From assembly GCF_004114935.1 (NCBI RefSeq), contig NZ_CP022221.1, positions 2,935,001 through 2,999,000 of the forward strand: a stretch of DNA of 64,000 nt, given 5' to 3'. This document shows, one piece after another, positions 38,043 through 47,830 of the stretch (position 1 is the stretch's first letter; the number at the start of each line of letters is the position of its first letter). The DNA comes from Bradyrhizobium zhanjiangense (GTDB taxonomy: Bacteria > Pseudomonadota > Alphaproteobacteria > Rhizobiales > Xanthobacteraceae). The position numbers were made by a program, and so were the translations under genes. The notes below the pieces were generated by a model. That model was not told the DNA's origin. It saw only the letters and a program-made list of their open reading frames with translations, and searched no databases.

Positions 38043-39389
38043 TCATGGCACTGGGGAACGACCGACGAGAACGGTGAGCAAACCACCGCCCCACAGGCGC
38101 GCCGCTGCTCTCTTGGCATCCTCCAACGTTACCGCATCGACGACGGCGTCGTGTTTTTCGAGATAGTCGATCGGCAGCTTATCAAGCTGATGCTGCAACA
38201 GCGTTCGCGCAAGCTTCGATGTTGTGTTGAGAGCTAGTATCTGCGAGCCCTTCAGGTAAGACTTTGCATCATCGAGTTCCTGCTGGGTCGGTCCTCCCTC
38301 GGCAATGTGACGGACCTGCCTCTCGATCTCTTCGACTGTCCCGCCGGCGCGGTCAGCCCGCGTGCCGCTATAACCGACGAACACGGCTGAATGATCCATC
38401 CAGACCAGATGCTCGCTGACGAAATAGGCCAACCCGCGCTTCTCGCGGACATCGCGGAAGAGCCGCGAGGTCAAACCGCCGCCGCCAAGAATGTGGTTGA
38501 CGACACAGGCTGCCATGAAATCCGGTTCGGTGCGCCGGACGCCAGGACCGCCGAATGTCACAAACGTCTGAGGTACATCGAGCGGAATGAAGATGCGCTG
38601 CGGTGGCTTTGCTGCGACCACGTCCGCAACCGGCGTCGAATTCGAGCTGGCCGGCAGGCCCCCGAAAGTCATATCGAGCAATTTGCAGAGGACCTCTGGA
38701 TCGATGTCGCCGACCACCGCGATCTTGAGTGTGTCTTTTGCGATTACGCTTCGGAGATAGCCCTTGAGATCTGCTACGTCGATCTTCGGCACGCTCTCGA
38801 GGGTGCCCTCGGCCTGCCGAGCATAAGGATGATCCTTGAAGGCCACCTCGAAGAATTTGCGATTTGCGAGCGACGCCGGATTGGTCGAGTCATGTCGAAG
38901 GTTCGCAAGCACGCCGGCGCGAATTCGTTCGACATCGGCCGGGTCGAAACGTGGTGAGGTTAGCGCCATCCGTAAGAGGTCAAAGGCTTCCTCCTTGCAG
39001 TCCTTAAGCGTGCGCAAGCTACCGCGGAAGTAGTCGCGATGCGATGCAAAGCTCAACTCAATGGCGCTGCCATCGAGCCGCTCATGAAACGTCTTGGAGT
39101 CAAGATCGCCGGAGCCTTGGTCGAGCAGGCTAGCCACCATGTGCCCAACACCGGGTTTCTCGGCGGGATCCTGCGTCGCGCCGCCGCCGAAGGCATATTC
39201 CACGGCGATCAGCGGGACAGTCGCATCCTGCACCAACGTTGCCTTTATACCGCAAGGCGATACCAGGCGTTTGATCTTGGCCGCGGCAAGCGTGCTGGTG
39301 GCAGCAAGCGAACTTGGTGATGCGAGCATTGCGATTGAAGCCGACGCCCCGGCGAGGAGGACGTCACGTCGTGTGCAAGACTGGGCCAT
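38043..39389 (-). CDS. M16B peptidase-like subunit lacking the zinc motif
   Basis: This 448-residue protein has a twin-arginine-like signal (TRRDVLLAGASASIAM) and two M16 domains. Where active M16 peptidases have HxxEH, this protein has GVGHMVASLLDQGS, so the zinc site is absent. The R/Y pair that shapes the substrate cavity is partly visible (LGGGGLTSRLFRDVREKRGL, LAYFVSEH). Such inactive partners pair with a catalytic M16 subunit, as in PqqF-like and mitochondrial processing enzymes. The ATG shares an A with the stop of the catalytic partner gene (TAATG), so the two are translationally coupled and share the NifA-type promoter at 40922. Confidence 0.85.
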   Translation of the reverse strand: MAQSCTRRDVLLAGASASIAMLASPSSLAATSTLAAAKIKRLVSPCGIKATLVQDATVPLIAVEYAFGGGATQDPAEKPGVGHMVASLLDQGSGDLDSKTFHERLDGSAIELSFASHRDYFRGSLRTLKDCKEEAFDLLRMALTSPRFDPADVERIRAGVLANLRHDSTNPASLANRKFFEVAFKDHPYARQAEGTLESVPKIDVADLKGYLRSVIAKDTLKIAVVGDIDPEVLCKLLDMTFGGLPASSNSTPVADVVAAKPPQRIFIPLDVPQTFVTFGGPGVRRTEPDFMAACVVNHILGGGGLTSRLFRDVREKRGLAYFVSEHLVWMDHSAVFVGYSGTRADRAGGTVEEIERQVRHIAEGGPTQQELDDAKSYLKGSQILALNTTSKLARTLLQHQLDKLPIDYLEKHDAVVDAVTLEDAKRAAARLWGGGLLTVLVGRSPVP

Positions 39390-40837
39390 TATCGCCTCTC
39401 CGCGTGTCTTTGGGTGGGTTCCTTGACGAGATAGCCTGTCACCGAGCGCTTTTTGTCGAGCCATTTGCGCGCGGCCGCGAGCACCTGCGCGGCACTGACT
39501 TCGCGGATGCTGTCCGGCCAGCCTCGGATCTCGTCGATGGTCAGTCCTGTCGTGAGCCGGCTGCCGTACCAGGCCGCAAGCTTTGCTTGGTCGTCCTGGG
39601 CATAGATTGCTCGAGCGAGCAGCCGCGTCTTGACCAGCTCGATATCTGCTGTGCGCGCAGGATGCTGCGCAATACCGCCAATCACGCCGTCGATGGCGTA
39701 TTCAATCTGCCCGAACTCGATGCCGGGTTCTGGTGTAACAGAAATTGTGAGTAGCGACGAATCAAGCGCGGCGGGCTCGTAGCTCGCCGAGGCACTACTC
39801 GCGAGCTTCTTGTCGATCACCAGCGCGCGATAGAGATATGAGTTGATGCCATCACCCATCAATTGCGCGAGCACGTCAAGCACCGGACTCTCGCCCGCGA
39901 CCGCAGTGCGCGCCGACGGCACCAGATAGTAGCGGTGCAGGACTGGCTGCTCAACGCGGGGATCGGCCAGCGTCACGGTGCGCGGCGCGGCCGGAGGCGG
40001 CTCCTGAGGTCGCAAGCGTTCCGCCGGGATCCGTGGTTGAGGGGGGATGCCGCCAAAACTCGTCTCCACCAACGGGCGGATCGCGCCCGCATCTACGTCA
40101 CCGGCGATGATTAGGATAGCGTTGTTTGGTGCATAGAACCGCTTGTAGAAGCCGAGCGCGTCTTCGCGGCCAAGCTTTTCGATCTCCTGCCGCCAGCCGA
40201 TAATGAGGCGGCCGTAGGGGTGGTTGAGGTAAAGCGCCGCCATCATCTGCTCCTCGAGCCGCGCACTTGGCTCGTTGGCGACGGACATATTTAATTCCTC
40301 GAGCACGACGTCGCGCTCGGATAGCACGTCCTCATCTTTAAGAATGAGATTGGTCATGCGGTCGGCCTCAAATTCCAGCATCTGGCCGAGATGCTCGCGC
40401 GGAACATGCTGGAAATAGCCTGTATAGTCGGTGCCGGTGAAAGCATTTCGGTAGCCGCCGACGCGGAGCACGGCCTGGGAAAATTCACCCGGCGGATGTT
40501 TCGATGTGCCCTTGAACATCAGATGTTCAAGGAAATGCGCCAGCCCCGATTTTCCGGGTGGCTCGTCCGCCGAGCCGACCTTATACCAGATCATCTGAGT
40601 TACGACGGGCGTCCGATGATCCGGTATCACCACAACCTCGAGCCCATTCTGAAGCGCAAAGCTGGCTGGTCGATCCCACCTTGCCTGAGCAAGAACGCCG
40701 CCCTCGTGAGAACCGTATTGGTTAGGAGTAGTAGTGCTATCCCTCATTCTATCTTCGACCAGCGTAGTCCGTGTCGTCGGGAAGGCACCGGCGGCGGTCT
40801 CCTTTGTGTTGGCGGTGACCGAACTCCGATCGCTCAT
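39389..40837 (-). CDS. M16 zinc metallopeptidase, catalytic subunit
   Basis: This 482-residue peptidase has the inverted zinc motif HFLEH at residues 101-105 (SGLAHFLEHLMFKGTSKHPP) and the downstream Glu in RDVVLEELNMSVAN. The second half carries the usual inactive M16 repeat (LMGDGINSYLYRALVIDKKL). ATG 40837 was chosen: the sigma-54 -12 element lies at 40922, so transcription should begin near 40910, which excludes longer frames from 41038. No obvious signal peptide is present. It is coupled to the non-catalytic partner downstream. The pair may process a peptide or protein during nitrogen fixation; the substrate is unknown. Confidence 0.85.
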   Translation of the reverse strand: MSDRSSVTANTKETAAGAFPTTRTTLVEDRMRDSTTTPNQYGSHEGGVLAQARWDRPASFALQNGLEVVVIPDHRTPVVTQMIWYKVGSADEPPGKSGLAHFLEHLMFKGTSKHPPGEFSQAVLRVGGYRNAFTGTDYTGYFQHVPREHLGQMLEFEADRMTNLILKDEDVLSERDVVLEELNMSVANEPSARLEEQMMAALYLNHPYGRLIIGWRQEIEKLGREDALGFYKRFYAPNNAILIIAGDVDAGAIRPLVETSFGGIPPQPRIPAERLRPQEPPPAAPRTVTLADPRVEQPVLHRYYLVPSARTAVAGESPVLDVLAQLMGDGINSYLYRALVIDKKLASSASASYEPAALDSSLLTISVTPEPGIEFGQIEYAIDGVIGGIAQHPARTADIELVKTRLLARAIYAQDDQAKLAAWYGSRLTTGLTIDEIRGWPDSIREVSAAQVLAAARKWLDKKRSVTGYLVKEPTQRHAERR

Positions 40838-40921
40838 GGTAACGCCTTTCGTTCCGTACATATGCACCGACTGTGGCGGCAGACCAAGATTGGCAACCGA
40901 CACCGTCCGAAATGCAATGAA

Positions 40922-40936
40922 GCAAAGGCTGGGCCA
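40922..40936 (-). promoter_or_regulatory. Sigma-54 (-24/-12) promoter of the M16 peptidase pair
   Basis: On the minus strand TGGCCC-AGCCT-TTGC fits the RpoN consensus TGGCAC-N5-TTGC, with the essential GG and GC at the right spacing. It lies about 85 bases before the chosen ATG, with a NifA-type site about 100 bases further upstream. Confidence 0.65.
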
Positions 40937-41021
40937 TTCGCCATGGCCTGCGCCAGGGTGCGCGCCACCTGGATATAAAGCCGAACCAACGCTTATCCTG
41001 TCCAAAGGTCCGCTGTCGCCA

Positions 41022-41037
41022 TGTCGTGAATACGACA
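41022..41037 (-). promoter_or_regulatory. NifA upstream activator sequence
   Basis: TGTCGTGAATACGACA is TGT-N10-ACA with near-perfect inner symmetry, the NifA-binding consensus. Its centre is about 119 bases before the predicted start of transcription, a usual distance for NifA sites acting on sigma-54 promoters. Confidence 0.7.
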
Positions 41038-41134
41038 AGGCGCAAGGAGCCCCCTACAATTTGGCAGCAATTCCACCTTCACCCGGAAGCCTTGAACCGA
41101 GACAATATGGCCGACGAGACGTGGATTATCGATC

Positions 41135-42500
41135 TTAGGGCCCCGGAGCGGGTTCAGCGGGCGTCGCGGACGAAGCTATTTGCTTTTCGAATCGCCGCAG
41201 GCGCAGGAAGTCGTCCAGCCATTGCACGTCGGGCATCACCGAGCGGGCGAAATCATCAAACGTCGCGTGTTTGAACTTGGCAGCAACAAAGGCGCCATCC
41301 GTCGGGCACAAAAACGAAGGCGCGCTTGCCGAGATCCTTATAGTGGCGCACCCGCTCGATGACCGGGCTGGCTGGGTTAGGTTCGACCACGAGCATCACC
41401 AACGACGAATTCATGAGCGCATTCTCAATGATGCGACTAACGTGATCATCGCCAAAGCTGTAACCGAGAACGAGCAGGAAGGTCTGGGGGACACCGAGGC
41501 GTACCTGAAAGGACCGGAAGAGATGCGCATAGGGCATCGTCAGGGTCTGCGCGAACTTGTTGGCAGTCGGCAGGGTACCAACCGATGACGTTCCGCTGGC
41601 CAATTTGACGAGCACGGCCGCCTTCTCATCCGGATTCAAATCTCCATGGTTCGGAAGGGGACGAGGTCAGGATGCCGCGCGCGCATCTCACCGTCCTGCT
41701 CGAACCAATGAATGGACCCATGCAGTTTGTAGAAGTGCAGGAACTTGTCGAAGCGCCGCACCCGGCCTTCGGCGACCTCACCCGGATCTAAACCGATGGA
41801 TCGAAGCAAGCGGCTGCGCGGCGAGTGAAGCCGTCGAAATATTGGATGCCTAGCAACTCCAGTACCTGCTCGAATAGCGTGTCGTAATTCAGCGTGAAGA
41901 GATGGGTTCGGCCAAGATTGCTGTCACGCGCGACGAGCTTGGACAAAAATGCAAGCTGCGGCGCGATCTCGCTTGCAGACTTCGATTTGGCGGAGTCAGG
42001 CAAAGACAAGGGCGCACTCCGAGAAGATCGACATGCGCAGGCGATCAACAAACCATTGGAGGTCATCAAGGCTTGGAGCTGGCGTGCCCGGCCAAGTGAC
42101 GCCAGAAAATGGTACGTCCTTTGAGTTACCAACGACGAGGGAATTGGCAATGATAGCCATTGCTCAAACCCCAAGGTGGGCTCGTCGAGCAAGTCGGCCA
42201 ATGAGACGGCATCCCGACGCGCCTTGATGATAGGCCAACTGAGGCGGGCGCGTCGGAGAGAACCTCAATCGTTTCGAAGACGGCGGCTTCAAGGTTCGCC
42301 ATGGTTTTACCGCCGGTGGAAACCGACGTGCCTGACCCGTCGACGACGAGGTTCTCCATGCGGAGCCATTCGGAGATCAGCGCCTGGAGGCGAATGCGCC
42401 CCTGCTTCTGATCAAGCCCAAGCAGGAGGTCGCCAGCATTGCCGTCCTGAGTTAGACCGATGAGCTGATACTCGATGGGTTCAGGCGCCCCTCCCGTCAT
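41135..42500 (-). pseudogene. SIR2-like (NADase-type defence) gene, multiply frameshifted
   Basis: Minus-strand sense runs through several frames over about 455 codons. It starts with ATG at 42500, then ENLVVDGSGTSVSTGGKTMA (SIR2 NAD-binding GSGTS), THLFTLNYDTLFEQVLELLG, SFQVRLGVPQTFLLVLGYSF, GDDHVSRIIENALM, and ends in VQWLDDFLRLRRFEKQIASS with TAA at 41135-41137. SIR2-like proteins of this length are found with HerA helicases or alone in anti-phage systems. No herA-like gene is seen here. At least four frame changes make it a dead gene. Confidence 0.7.
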
Positions 42501-42738
42501 GCATTTCCCCCCACAAGCCGCCGCGCAATGGATTGATGATCTGAAGCCCGGCAAAGTCTTTTTCGTTGTCCGTCACAACGGTGCGAATGAAGAATGCCGC
42601 GCCGGATTTCGGCCACTGTCAGTGAGGCAATGAACAAATCTTCATCGCGCTGCTCCCCCATCCAGGCCAATAGTGACTCAGACGGCTTCGGCTTGACGAT
42701 GTTGCTGATGATGTTTTGTCGAGAAGATAGCGCGTCAC
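42481..42738 (-). pseudogene. vapC: VapC-type PIN-domain toxin, internally deleted
   Basis: From a GTG at 42738 the strand reads TRYLLD, loses one base, then NIISNIVKPKPSESLLAWMG and FIASLTVAEIRRGI (PIN acidic residues Asp and Glu). A gap follows, and the C-terminal VTDNEKDFAGLQIINPLRGG ends at 42481. Only about 86 of the usual 135 or so codons remain. It overlaps the start of the SIR2-like pseudogene. The sequence just upstream (42739-42993) has an open frame with no recognisable VapB. Confidence 0.65.
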
Positions 42739-42993
42739 AGATCGGCCTTACGCCCTTCTTCACGGGAGCGCGTCCGGTCGAGATCGGCACCAACGAGCGG
42801 CGAGCGCTTCGAATACCTGCCGGATGGTCCCGCCCCAGCCGTCGTAACGGCGACTGACCCGATCCAAAAATGCCTCGCCCGGCTTGACCGGGCGGGGCAT
42901 TACCTTGCGCAGGAGCCGGCCCCGATCTTGCGGCAGCGTCGCACCACGACCATGCGAGCTTCGCAGGATGGGCACTGATTCCCTTAAGGAGCT

Positions 42994-44319
42994 TCAGTCG
43001 CAAGCAACCGAGGGCGCGTTGTCGTGCTTGAGGTGTCTCTTTCGGACATTGTAACTCACCAGCCAGATCACGCCGACTGCGATCGGCACGAAGGCTGCGG
43101 TCAGGAACGAGGGCTCTACTCGCAGTCCGACGTCATGCGCGCCCTTGGCAAGATAGCTAAACAAGCTGACCACATAATATCCTATCGCCCCGACCGACAA
43201 TCCTTCGACCGTGCACTGCAGCCGAAGTTGCTGTCTGGCGCGCTCGTTGATAGCCTGCAACAGGTCACGATGTTGTCGTTCGATTTCCACGTCGACACGG
43301 GTTCGCAACAGATCGGCGGCACGCGCGAGCTTGACCGACAGTGCCGCCTGACGATCCTCTACGGTCGCGCAGGTGCGCATTGCGGGCGCCATGCGGCGCG
43401 CCAGAAACGACGACCAGGTTGGATAACCCGAGACATCGTTGCCTTCAATGATGGACAGTCGCGATTGGACCAGCTCGTTGTAGGCCCTGCTGGCGCCGAA
43501 GCGAAACAGGCTGCCGGTCGCGCCTTTTTCGAAGGAGGCGGCCAGCGCCGTCAGCTCGGCAAGCAGATGGTTGTTGAACTGCAGCCCCTCACCCCTTTGC
43601 ATTTTTTCGAGCGCCTCAACAAGACGGCGGTCGATGCGATCAACGGAAGGTGCAAGCTCAAGGGCCGCCGACAGGCCAAGCAGCGCCAGTGGACGGTAGG
43701 TCTCGATCTCCAGGAGCCGTTGCACCAGCGCTCCGAGATCGTGCGACTTCAATCCGAGGTCGCAGACGAGGATTTTCGTAAAGCCTTTTTCGTCTACGCG
43801 GAAGTCTGAGGCGGCAACGCCTGCGCCGCTCTTTGTGGCAACCATGGCCAGGCTGTTCTTGTCAAAAACCTGTTCGGCGCGCCCGGTCGGCGAGGCGTCC
43901 TGCTCCACTTCTAGCCTGATCGCGACCAGCAACTGTCCGGTCTGACGCAACGCGCGGATCAGCGATCGGACGGTACCATCAACTTTGTCAAATCGGTCTG
44001 CGGCAGAACCATTTGTGTTACTCCAGATCCAGGTGAATGTTGCGAATTCCGAATGCTGCTCCCAGCGTAGCGTAGCGGGCCCGATGACAATCTGATGAAG
44101 TTTCGCCGATTGCTCAGGTGGCGGAACATTACGCTCGAGGCAAAAATCGATAAAGCGGCAGCGATCGCTTGTGGCCGCCTCACCCTGCGCAAGAAAAGCC
44201 AAGTGGATCACGCTGAATGGCGAAACAAGGCGCGTGAAAGGGCGTGCGTGCACTTCGCCGAGCACGGCGTCGCGTTGCGGATGTGGCGTGAAGGTTCGCA
44301 GATCCAATTCATCGACCAT
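42994..44319 (-). CDS. DUF3422 family membrane-anchored protein
   Basis: This 441-residue protein starts ELDLRTFTPHPQRDAVLGEV and HARPF, the DUF3422 N-terminal signature. A long central helical region is followed by two C-terminal hydrophobic segments (GLSVGAIGYYVVSLFSYLAK and PSFLTAAFVPIAVGVIWLVS), so it is probably a cytoplasmic domain anchored by a C-terminal hairpin. Family function is unknown. The ATG at 44319 has GAGAGG about ten bases upstream; an in-frame start 33 bases earlier is less likely. It stands between decayed defence genes and mobile remnants but reads intact. Confidence 0.85.
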   Translation of the reverse strand: MVDELDLRTFTPHPQRDAVLGEVHARPFTRLVSPFSVIHLAFLAQGEAATSDRCRFIDFCLERNVPPPEQSAKLHQIVIGPATLRWEQHSEFATFTWIWSNTNGSAADRFDKVDGTVRSLIRALRQTGQLLVAIRLEVEQDASPTGRAEQVFDKNSLAMVATKSGAGVAASDFRVDEKGFTKILVCDLGLKSHDLGALVQRLLEIETYRPLALLGLSAALELAPSVDRIDRRLVEALEKMQRGEGLQFNNHLLAELTALAASFEKGATGSLFRFGASRAYNELVQSRLSIIEGNDVSGYPTWSSFLARRMAPAMRTCATVEDRQAALSVKLARAADLLRTRVDVEIERQHRDLLQAINERARQQLRLQCTVEGLSVGAIGYYVVSLFSYLAKGAHDVGLRVEPSFLTAAFVPIAVGVIWLVSYNVRKRHLKHDNAPSVACD

Positions 44320-45376
44320 GTATTGACGCCTCTCTTCAGGGTGAGCAAGCAACCGTCAGCCGCGCGAGGCCGTGGCAAGCAGGAGCGTCTTCCGTTCCCC
44401 AGCGGGGTGCAGACAGGCGACCTCCGGTGCGGCAACCACATTGTCGATTGACAGATCGAGGCCCAAACACGACTCCCATCTTGCTGCCGCCGCCCTGATG
44501 CGGAGAGGCGGTGCAGGATTTGGGCCAGCACTGTAGAAGGGGCACGCTCGCGTCCTTTGGCGCAATGTGGCTTTCGAAGACCATTGGAGGCGGGTTTCAG
44601 ACATGAAGCGCGCTTGTATTCTGACAGGATGCGTACGTGGCGCAGGCCACAGGAAATTGCCTGCTTCGCACGGTGATCGCTCGCGAGGCGGCTACATTAT
44701 CTGAGACGGCATGCTGTGGACGGGTTTGTCCATGCAAAGGCGGGCGACAGACCGTGCCCGGACAAGCCGGGCAAGGCTTGGCCGATGGGCTGATAACATC
44801 ACGTCGCGTGAGGTTGACGTGATCACGCAGCCGGAGCGCACGCCGTCATCGCCTTTTTTGGTGACATTCAGGGCAGTGCAAGCGCCGCGGCTCGACCGCA
44901 GTGAGGTAGATACGTGGCGAATGTCGTGAGCGACCGACGGAATAGCGGCGGATCACAAGTACGGCCGACTCGACTTGGCTGGCGTATTGCTCGAGTGCGG
45001 TCGCGGAGGTTTTGATCCCTCGTAGCCACGCAGCCGAGATCCGGTTTCCGTTGAATTCGCTCGCCGGTCTTTGCGGGACGCGAGGATCGCCACGTTCTCG
45101 TTGATGTCAGCTCTGTTTCGGATCGAGCGCACGAACGGCCTCTTCGATGGATCGATCTGGCCGAAGGCCGGCTAAGAAGCCTCGATCGGCTATGGCGCAA
45201 CAGCGGCGTCACAACTTTCATCCCCTGCCGGCTGCGCCGTCATTCCTGCGAAACAAGAAAGTTCCTTCTTTGCTGTTGAGCCCCTGCGGGGTGCGCCGTC
45301 GATCGCCTCCGGCCTGTCGATCATCATCAAGGCCGCAAGGTGCGGGCTCGGAACACAGAGATCAAGGAGAACTACC
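44320..45376. other. Stretch of about 1 kb without recognisable gene
   Basis: Short frames on both strands lack family similarity. The end of the stretch leads into a good ribosome site (CAAGGAGAACTACC) for the DUF736 stump at 45377, so its promoter should lie here. Otherwise nothing was identified. Confidence 0.4.
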
Positions 45377-45420
45377 ATGGCGACCATCGGCACCTTCAAG
45401 ACGACCGGCAACAACGAGTC
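45377..45420 (+). pseudogene. DUF736 gene, first 14 codons only
   Basis: ATG 45377 with AAGGAGAAC upstream starts MATIGTFKTTGNN, the highly conserved N-terminus of DUF736 proteins, which are typical of conjugative plasmids and integrative elements in Alphaproteobacteria. After about 14 codons the sequence changes to IS701 transposase. The stump points to a lost conjugation module. Confidence 0.6.
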
Positions 45421-46325
45421 CGGGCGCTCTATCTGCCAAAGGAATGGACGGACCACCCCGCTCGCCTGAAAGCCGCGCATGTCCGGAGCGATGTGGGCTT
45501 CGCGACGAAGCCCAAGATCGCGCGTCGAATGGTCCCTCGCGCGATCGCCGCAAAGGTGCCGTTCTCGTTCGGGGCGCTGGACAGCGTGTATGGCACAGGT
45601 GAGATCGAAACCCTGCTGCGCAAGGCGGGAAAAGGCTATGTTCTGGGGGGTGCTTCCAATCACGTGTTCCGTTCCTGGGGCAAGCAGCAGCTTGTCGCCG
45701 GCACCGCCTCCGCGATCGCGCAGAGCCTTCCCAAGAAGGCCTTGCACCGCTCGGCGTCCGGCGAAGGGACCAAAGGTCCGCGCTGGCACGACTGGGCCTA
45801 TCTTGAGTTGGCCGATCTCGACGCTGGTGAATACAACGACGACCTTGCCGGAGAATGGACGCGGGGTCGTCTGAATCCGTCGCAACGTTACTGACGCCAG
45901 TTTGGCCTTCTTCTCCACATGGTGCCCCAAGGGCACCTCCGTGCAGAAGCTGGTGTCGGTGGGAAGGCCATTGCTGGGCTATCGAGGACAGCTTCGAAAC
46001 CACCAAGAACGAGCTCGGGCTTGACCACAACGAAAGCCGCTCCTGGCATGGCTGGCATCGCCATGTCTCACTCGTCATGCTGGCCTTCGCCATGATGGCC
46101 GTCATCCGTCATCGAACCAACACTGGACCATCGCTCAAAAAAGCGCGACCGCGGCCTCGACCGAAGCATCGTTCTTGATCCGCTTGTCGATCCAGGAAAT
46201 CCGCCGCATCGCCATGAAGCTTGCCCAACGGCGCATCTCGCACGCCTACGTTCTCGCATGGTCGTCCTGGCGCAGGGCTCATCAGGCCAACGGCGCGCAA
46301 AGCCCATCTCAGGCAAAAATTGTAA
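45421..46325 (+). mobile_element. IS701-family transposase, truncated and frameshifted
   Basis: The plus strand encodes RALYLPKEWTDHPARLKAAH, FSFGALDSVYGTGEIETLLR, GTKGPRWHDWAYLELADLDA (frame to about 45894), then HCWAIEDSFETTKNELGLDH and SRSWHGWHRHVSLVMLAFAM in a second frame and IQEIRRIAMKLAQRRISHAY in a third, up to about 46320. These are the central and C-terminal parts of an IS701 DDE transposase, with the Asp and the conserved Glu visible. The N-terminal 150 or so residues are missing and replaced by the DUF736 stump. Confidence 0.75.
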
Positions 46326-46603
46326 CTGTAATGCTAGTTAGGGCACCCGACGGAACACACCAAGACAGTGTCGTCGTTCTCAGGGGCAAATACAGCAGTG
46401 CCATTAGCCCACTACAAAAATAAAAAACATAAGTCCAGAACGCACACAATTACTCGTTCCGGCCAATCAAACGGCCCTAACGAAGAACATTGGGTTCCAA
46501 GCTAGCGCGCCGATTCGCTTCCCGAGCGGGAGTCGTTTGGATGATTGATCTGCTCAGCTTCTTGGTCATCCAAGGACGACTATTCTAAGTTGACCCCACC
46601 CGC

Positions 46604-47059
46604 TCATATCATGCGGCAGAGCCGGGGGCCGACTTCCTCGAAGCCGTTGCGCAGATAGAAGTCGAGGGTGCGCTTCCATTTCGGCTGCCACGGTGCTCCG
46701 ACCTCCAGCCGCTTCCATCCTCGCGCGCGTCCTTCGGACAGAGCGACCGCGATCAGATGAGGCGCAATGCCCTGCGATCTCATGTCGGGGCGAACATAGA
46801 GCTCCGAGATTTCTCCGAACTTGCCGCCAGCGTAGATCGCAGTGCATTCGTTTAGAACCATGACGCCAACCGGCTCGTTGTCTCCGCAGGCGATCACCGC
46901 GACGACGCTGACATCCGCAAGAACTGTCGCCGCGCTTTGCGTGACGATTTCGATCCCCGGGGCCATCCGGCCCAAGAGCTCGACTTGGAGAGCATAAACG
47001 AAGCGGGCGACGGTTCCGGCATCTGTGACTTCAGCGCGGCGTGTGGATATGACCGGCAT
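46604..47059 (-). CDS. GNAT-family N-acetyltransferase
   Basis: This 151-residue acetyltransferase has the acetyl-CoA-binding motif A visible as ISELYVRPDMRSQGIAPHLI (R/Q-x-x-G-x-A type) and motif B near LDFYLRNGFEEVG. The substrate is unknown. ATG 47059 was chosen because the folded domain starts there and AGGAAAGA lies upstream; a longer frame to 47170 adds 37 residues without family similarity. It stands alone. No sigma-54 or FixK site was seen upstream. An 18-bp repeat copy lies 66 bases upstream. Confidence 0.8.
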   Translation of the reverse strand: MPVISTRRAEVTDAGTVARFVYALQVELLGRMAPGIEIVTQSAATVLADVSVVAVIACGDNEPVGVMVLNECTAIYAGGKFGEISELYVRPDMRSQGIAPHLIAVALSEGRARGWKRLEVGAPWQPKWKRTLDFYLRNGFEEVGPRLCRMI

Positions 47060-47124
47060 CTTTCTTTCCTGTCTGCTCCGCATCGGAATTGAATCACTCT
47101 GCGCCACGAGCGTCAGCGTGACAT

Positions 47125-47142
47125 TTGTGATGCACTCCACCG
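47125..47142 (+). repeat. 18-bp direct repeat, copy 2
   Basis: Same 18 bases as 3938-3955. It lies in the leader of the GNAT gene. See copy 1 for interpretation. Confidence 0.4.
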
Positions 47143-47349
47143 CATTTTGACTCTCGGGAGCCGAGCTCAATCGCTCTGTGATCGCAGTCTATAGATATCG
47201 GCCATCTCCTTCCTCGGTGCTGAATCCTTTACCAGTCACGATGTTTGGAGACCAGCTCTCTGGAATGGTAGCCATGGATCCCCCGCCAGAAGGACCGCTG
47301 GGTTAGGATTCGGATAGCCAATGACAGGATCCTCTCGGTCGTCTAGAGC

Positions 47350-47830
47350 GATCGGGTCGAGACGATAACTCCCCATTCGCGCATTTCACCGGCGCCAACC
47401 ATTGCTCGACTAAGGCAACCAACGTCGCCAGCGCGCCGGCCGCCATCACCGCGGGACCCGATAATCATCAGTCCCCGCCGGATCTCGCGCTCGCCGCAAA
47501 GGCGCCCCGCCAGGTAGCCGCCCAGCGTGATCACCAGAAGCGCCAGCTCCTTGAGGTCGCTTCCATGGCCATTAGTAGAAAGCGACACGCCAACCGTCAC
47601 CACAAAGACGACAAACAGCCCATCGCACAGGTTGAACGAGTCAACAACGCGTCATTCAACCAGCGCGGCCAGGGGCGTCACAGGACAGGCCAGCAACAAG
47701 CCGGTCACCACGGCCCCGGCACCGAATAGACCGTGCGCCAGCACAGCAAGCGAGCTCGCCGAGATTAGAATGCCGAGTAAGCCCGATCGAACAAATGAAA
47801 TCTGCAAATCACCCCCATTACAGCACGTTT
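47350..47830 (-). pseudogene. Membrane protein remnant
   Basis: Minus-strand sense in two frames gives hydrophobic segments: GLLGILISASSLAVLAHGLF and GAVVTGLLLACPVTPLAALV, then, after a stop near 47650, NLCDGLFVVFVVTVGVSLST and LALLVITLGGYLAGRLCGER. It looks like a three- to four-segment membrane protein with a nonsense or frame change in the middle. The family was not recognised. Confidence 0.4.
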
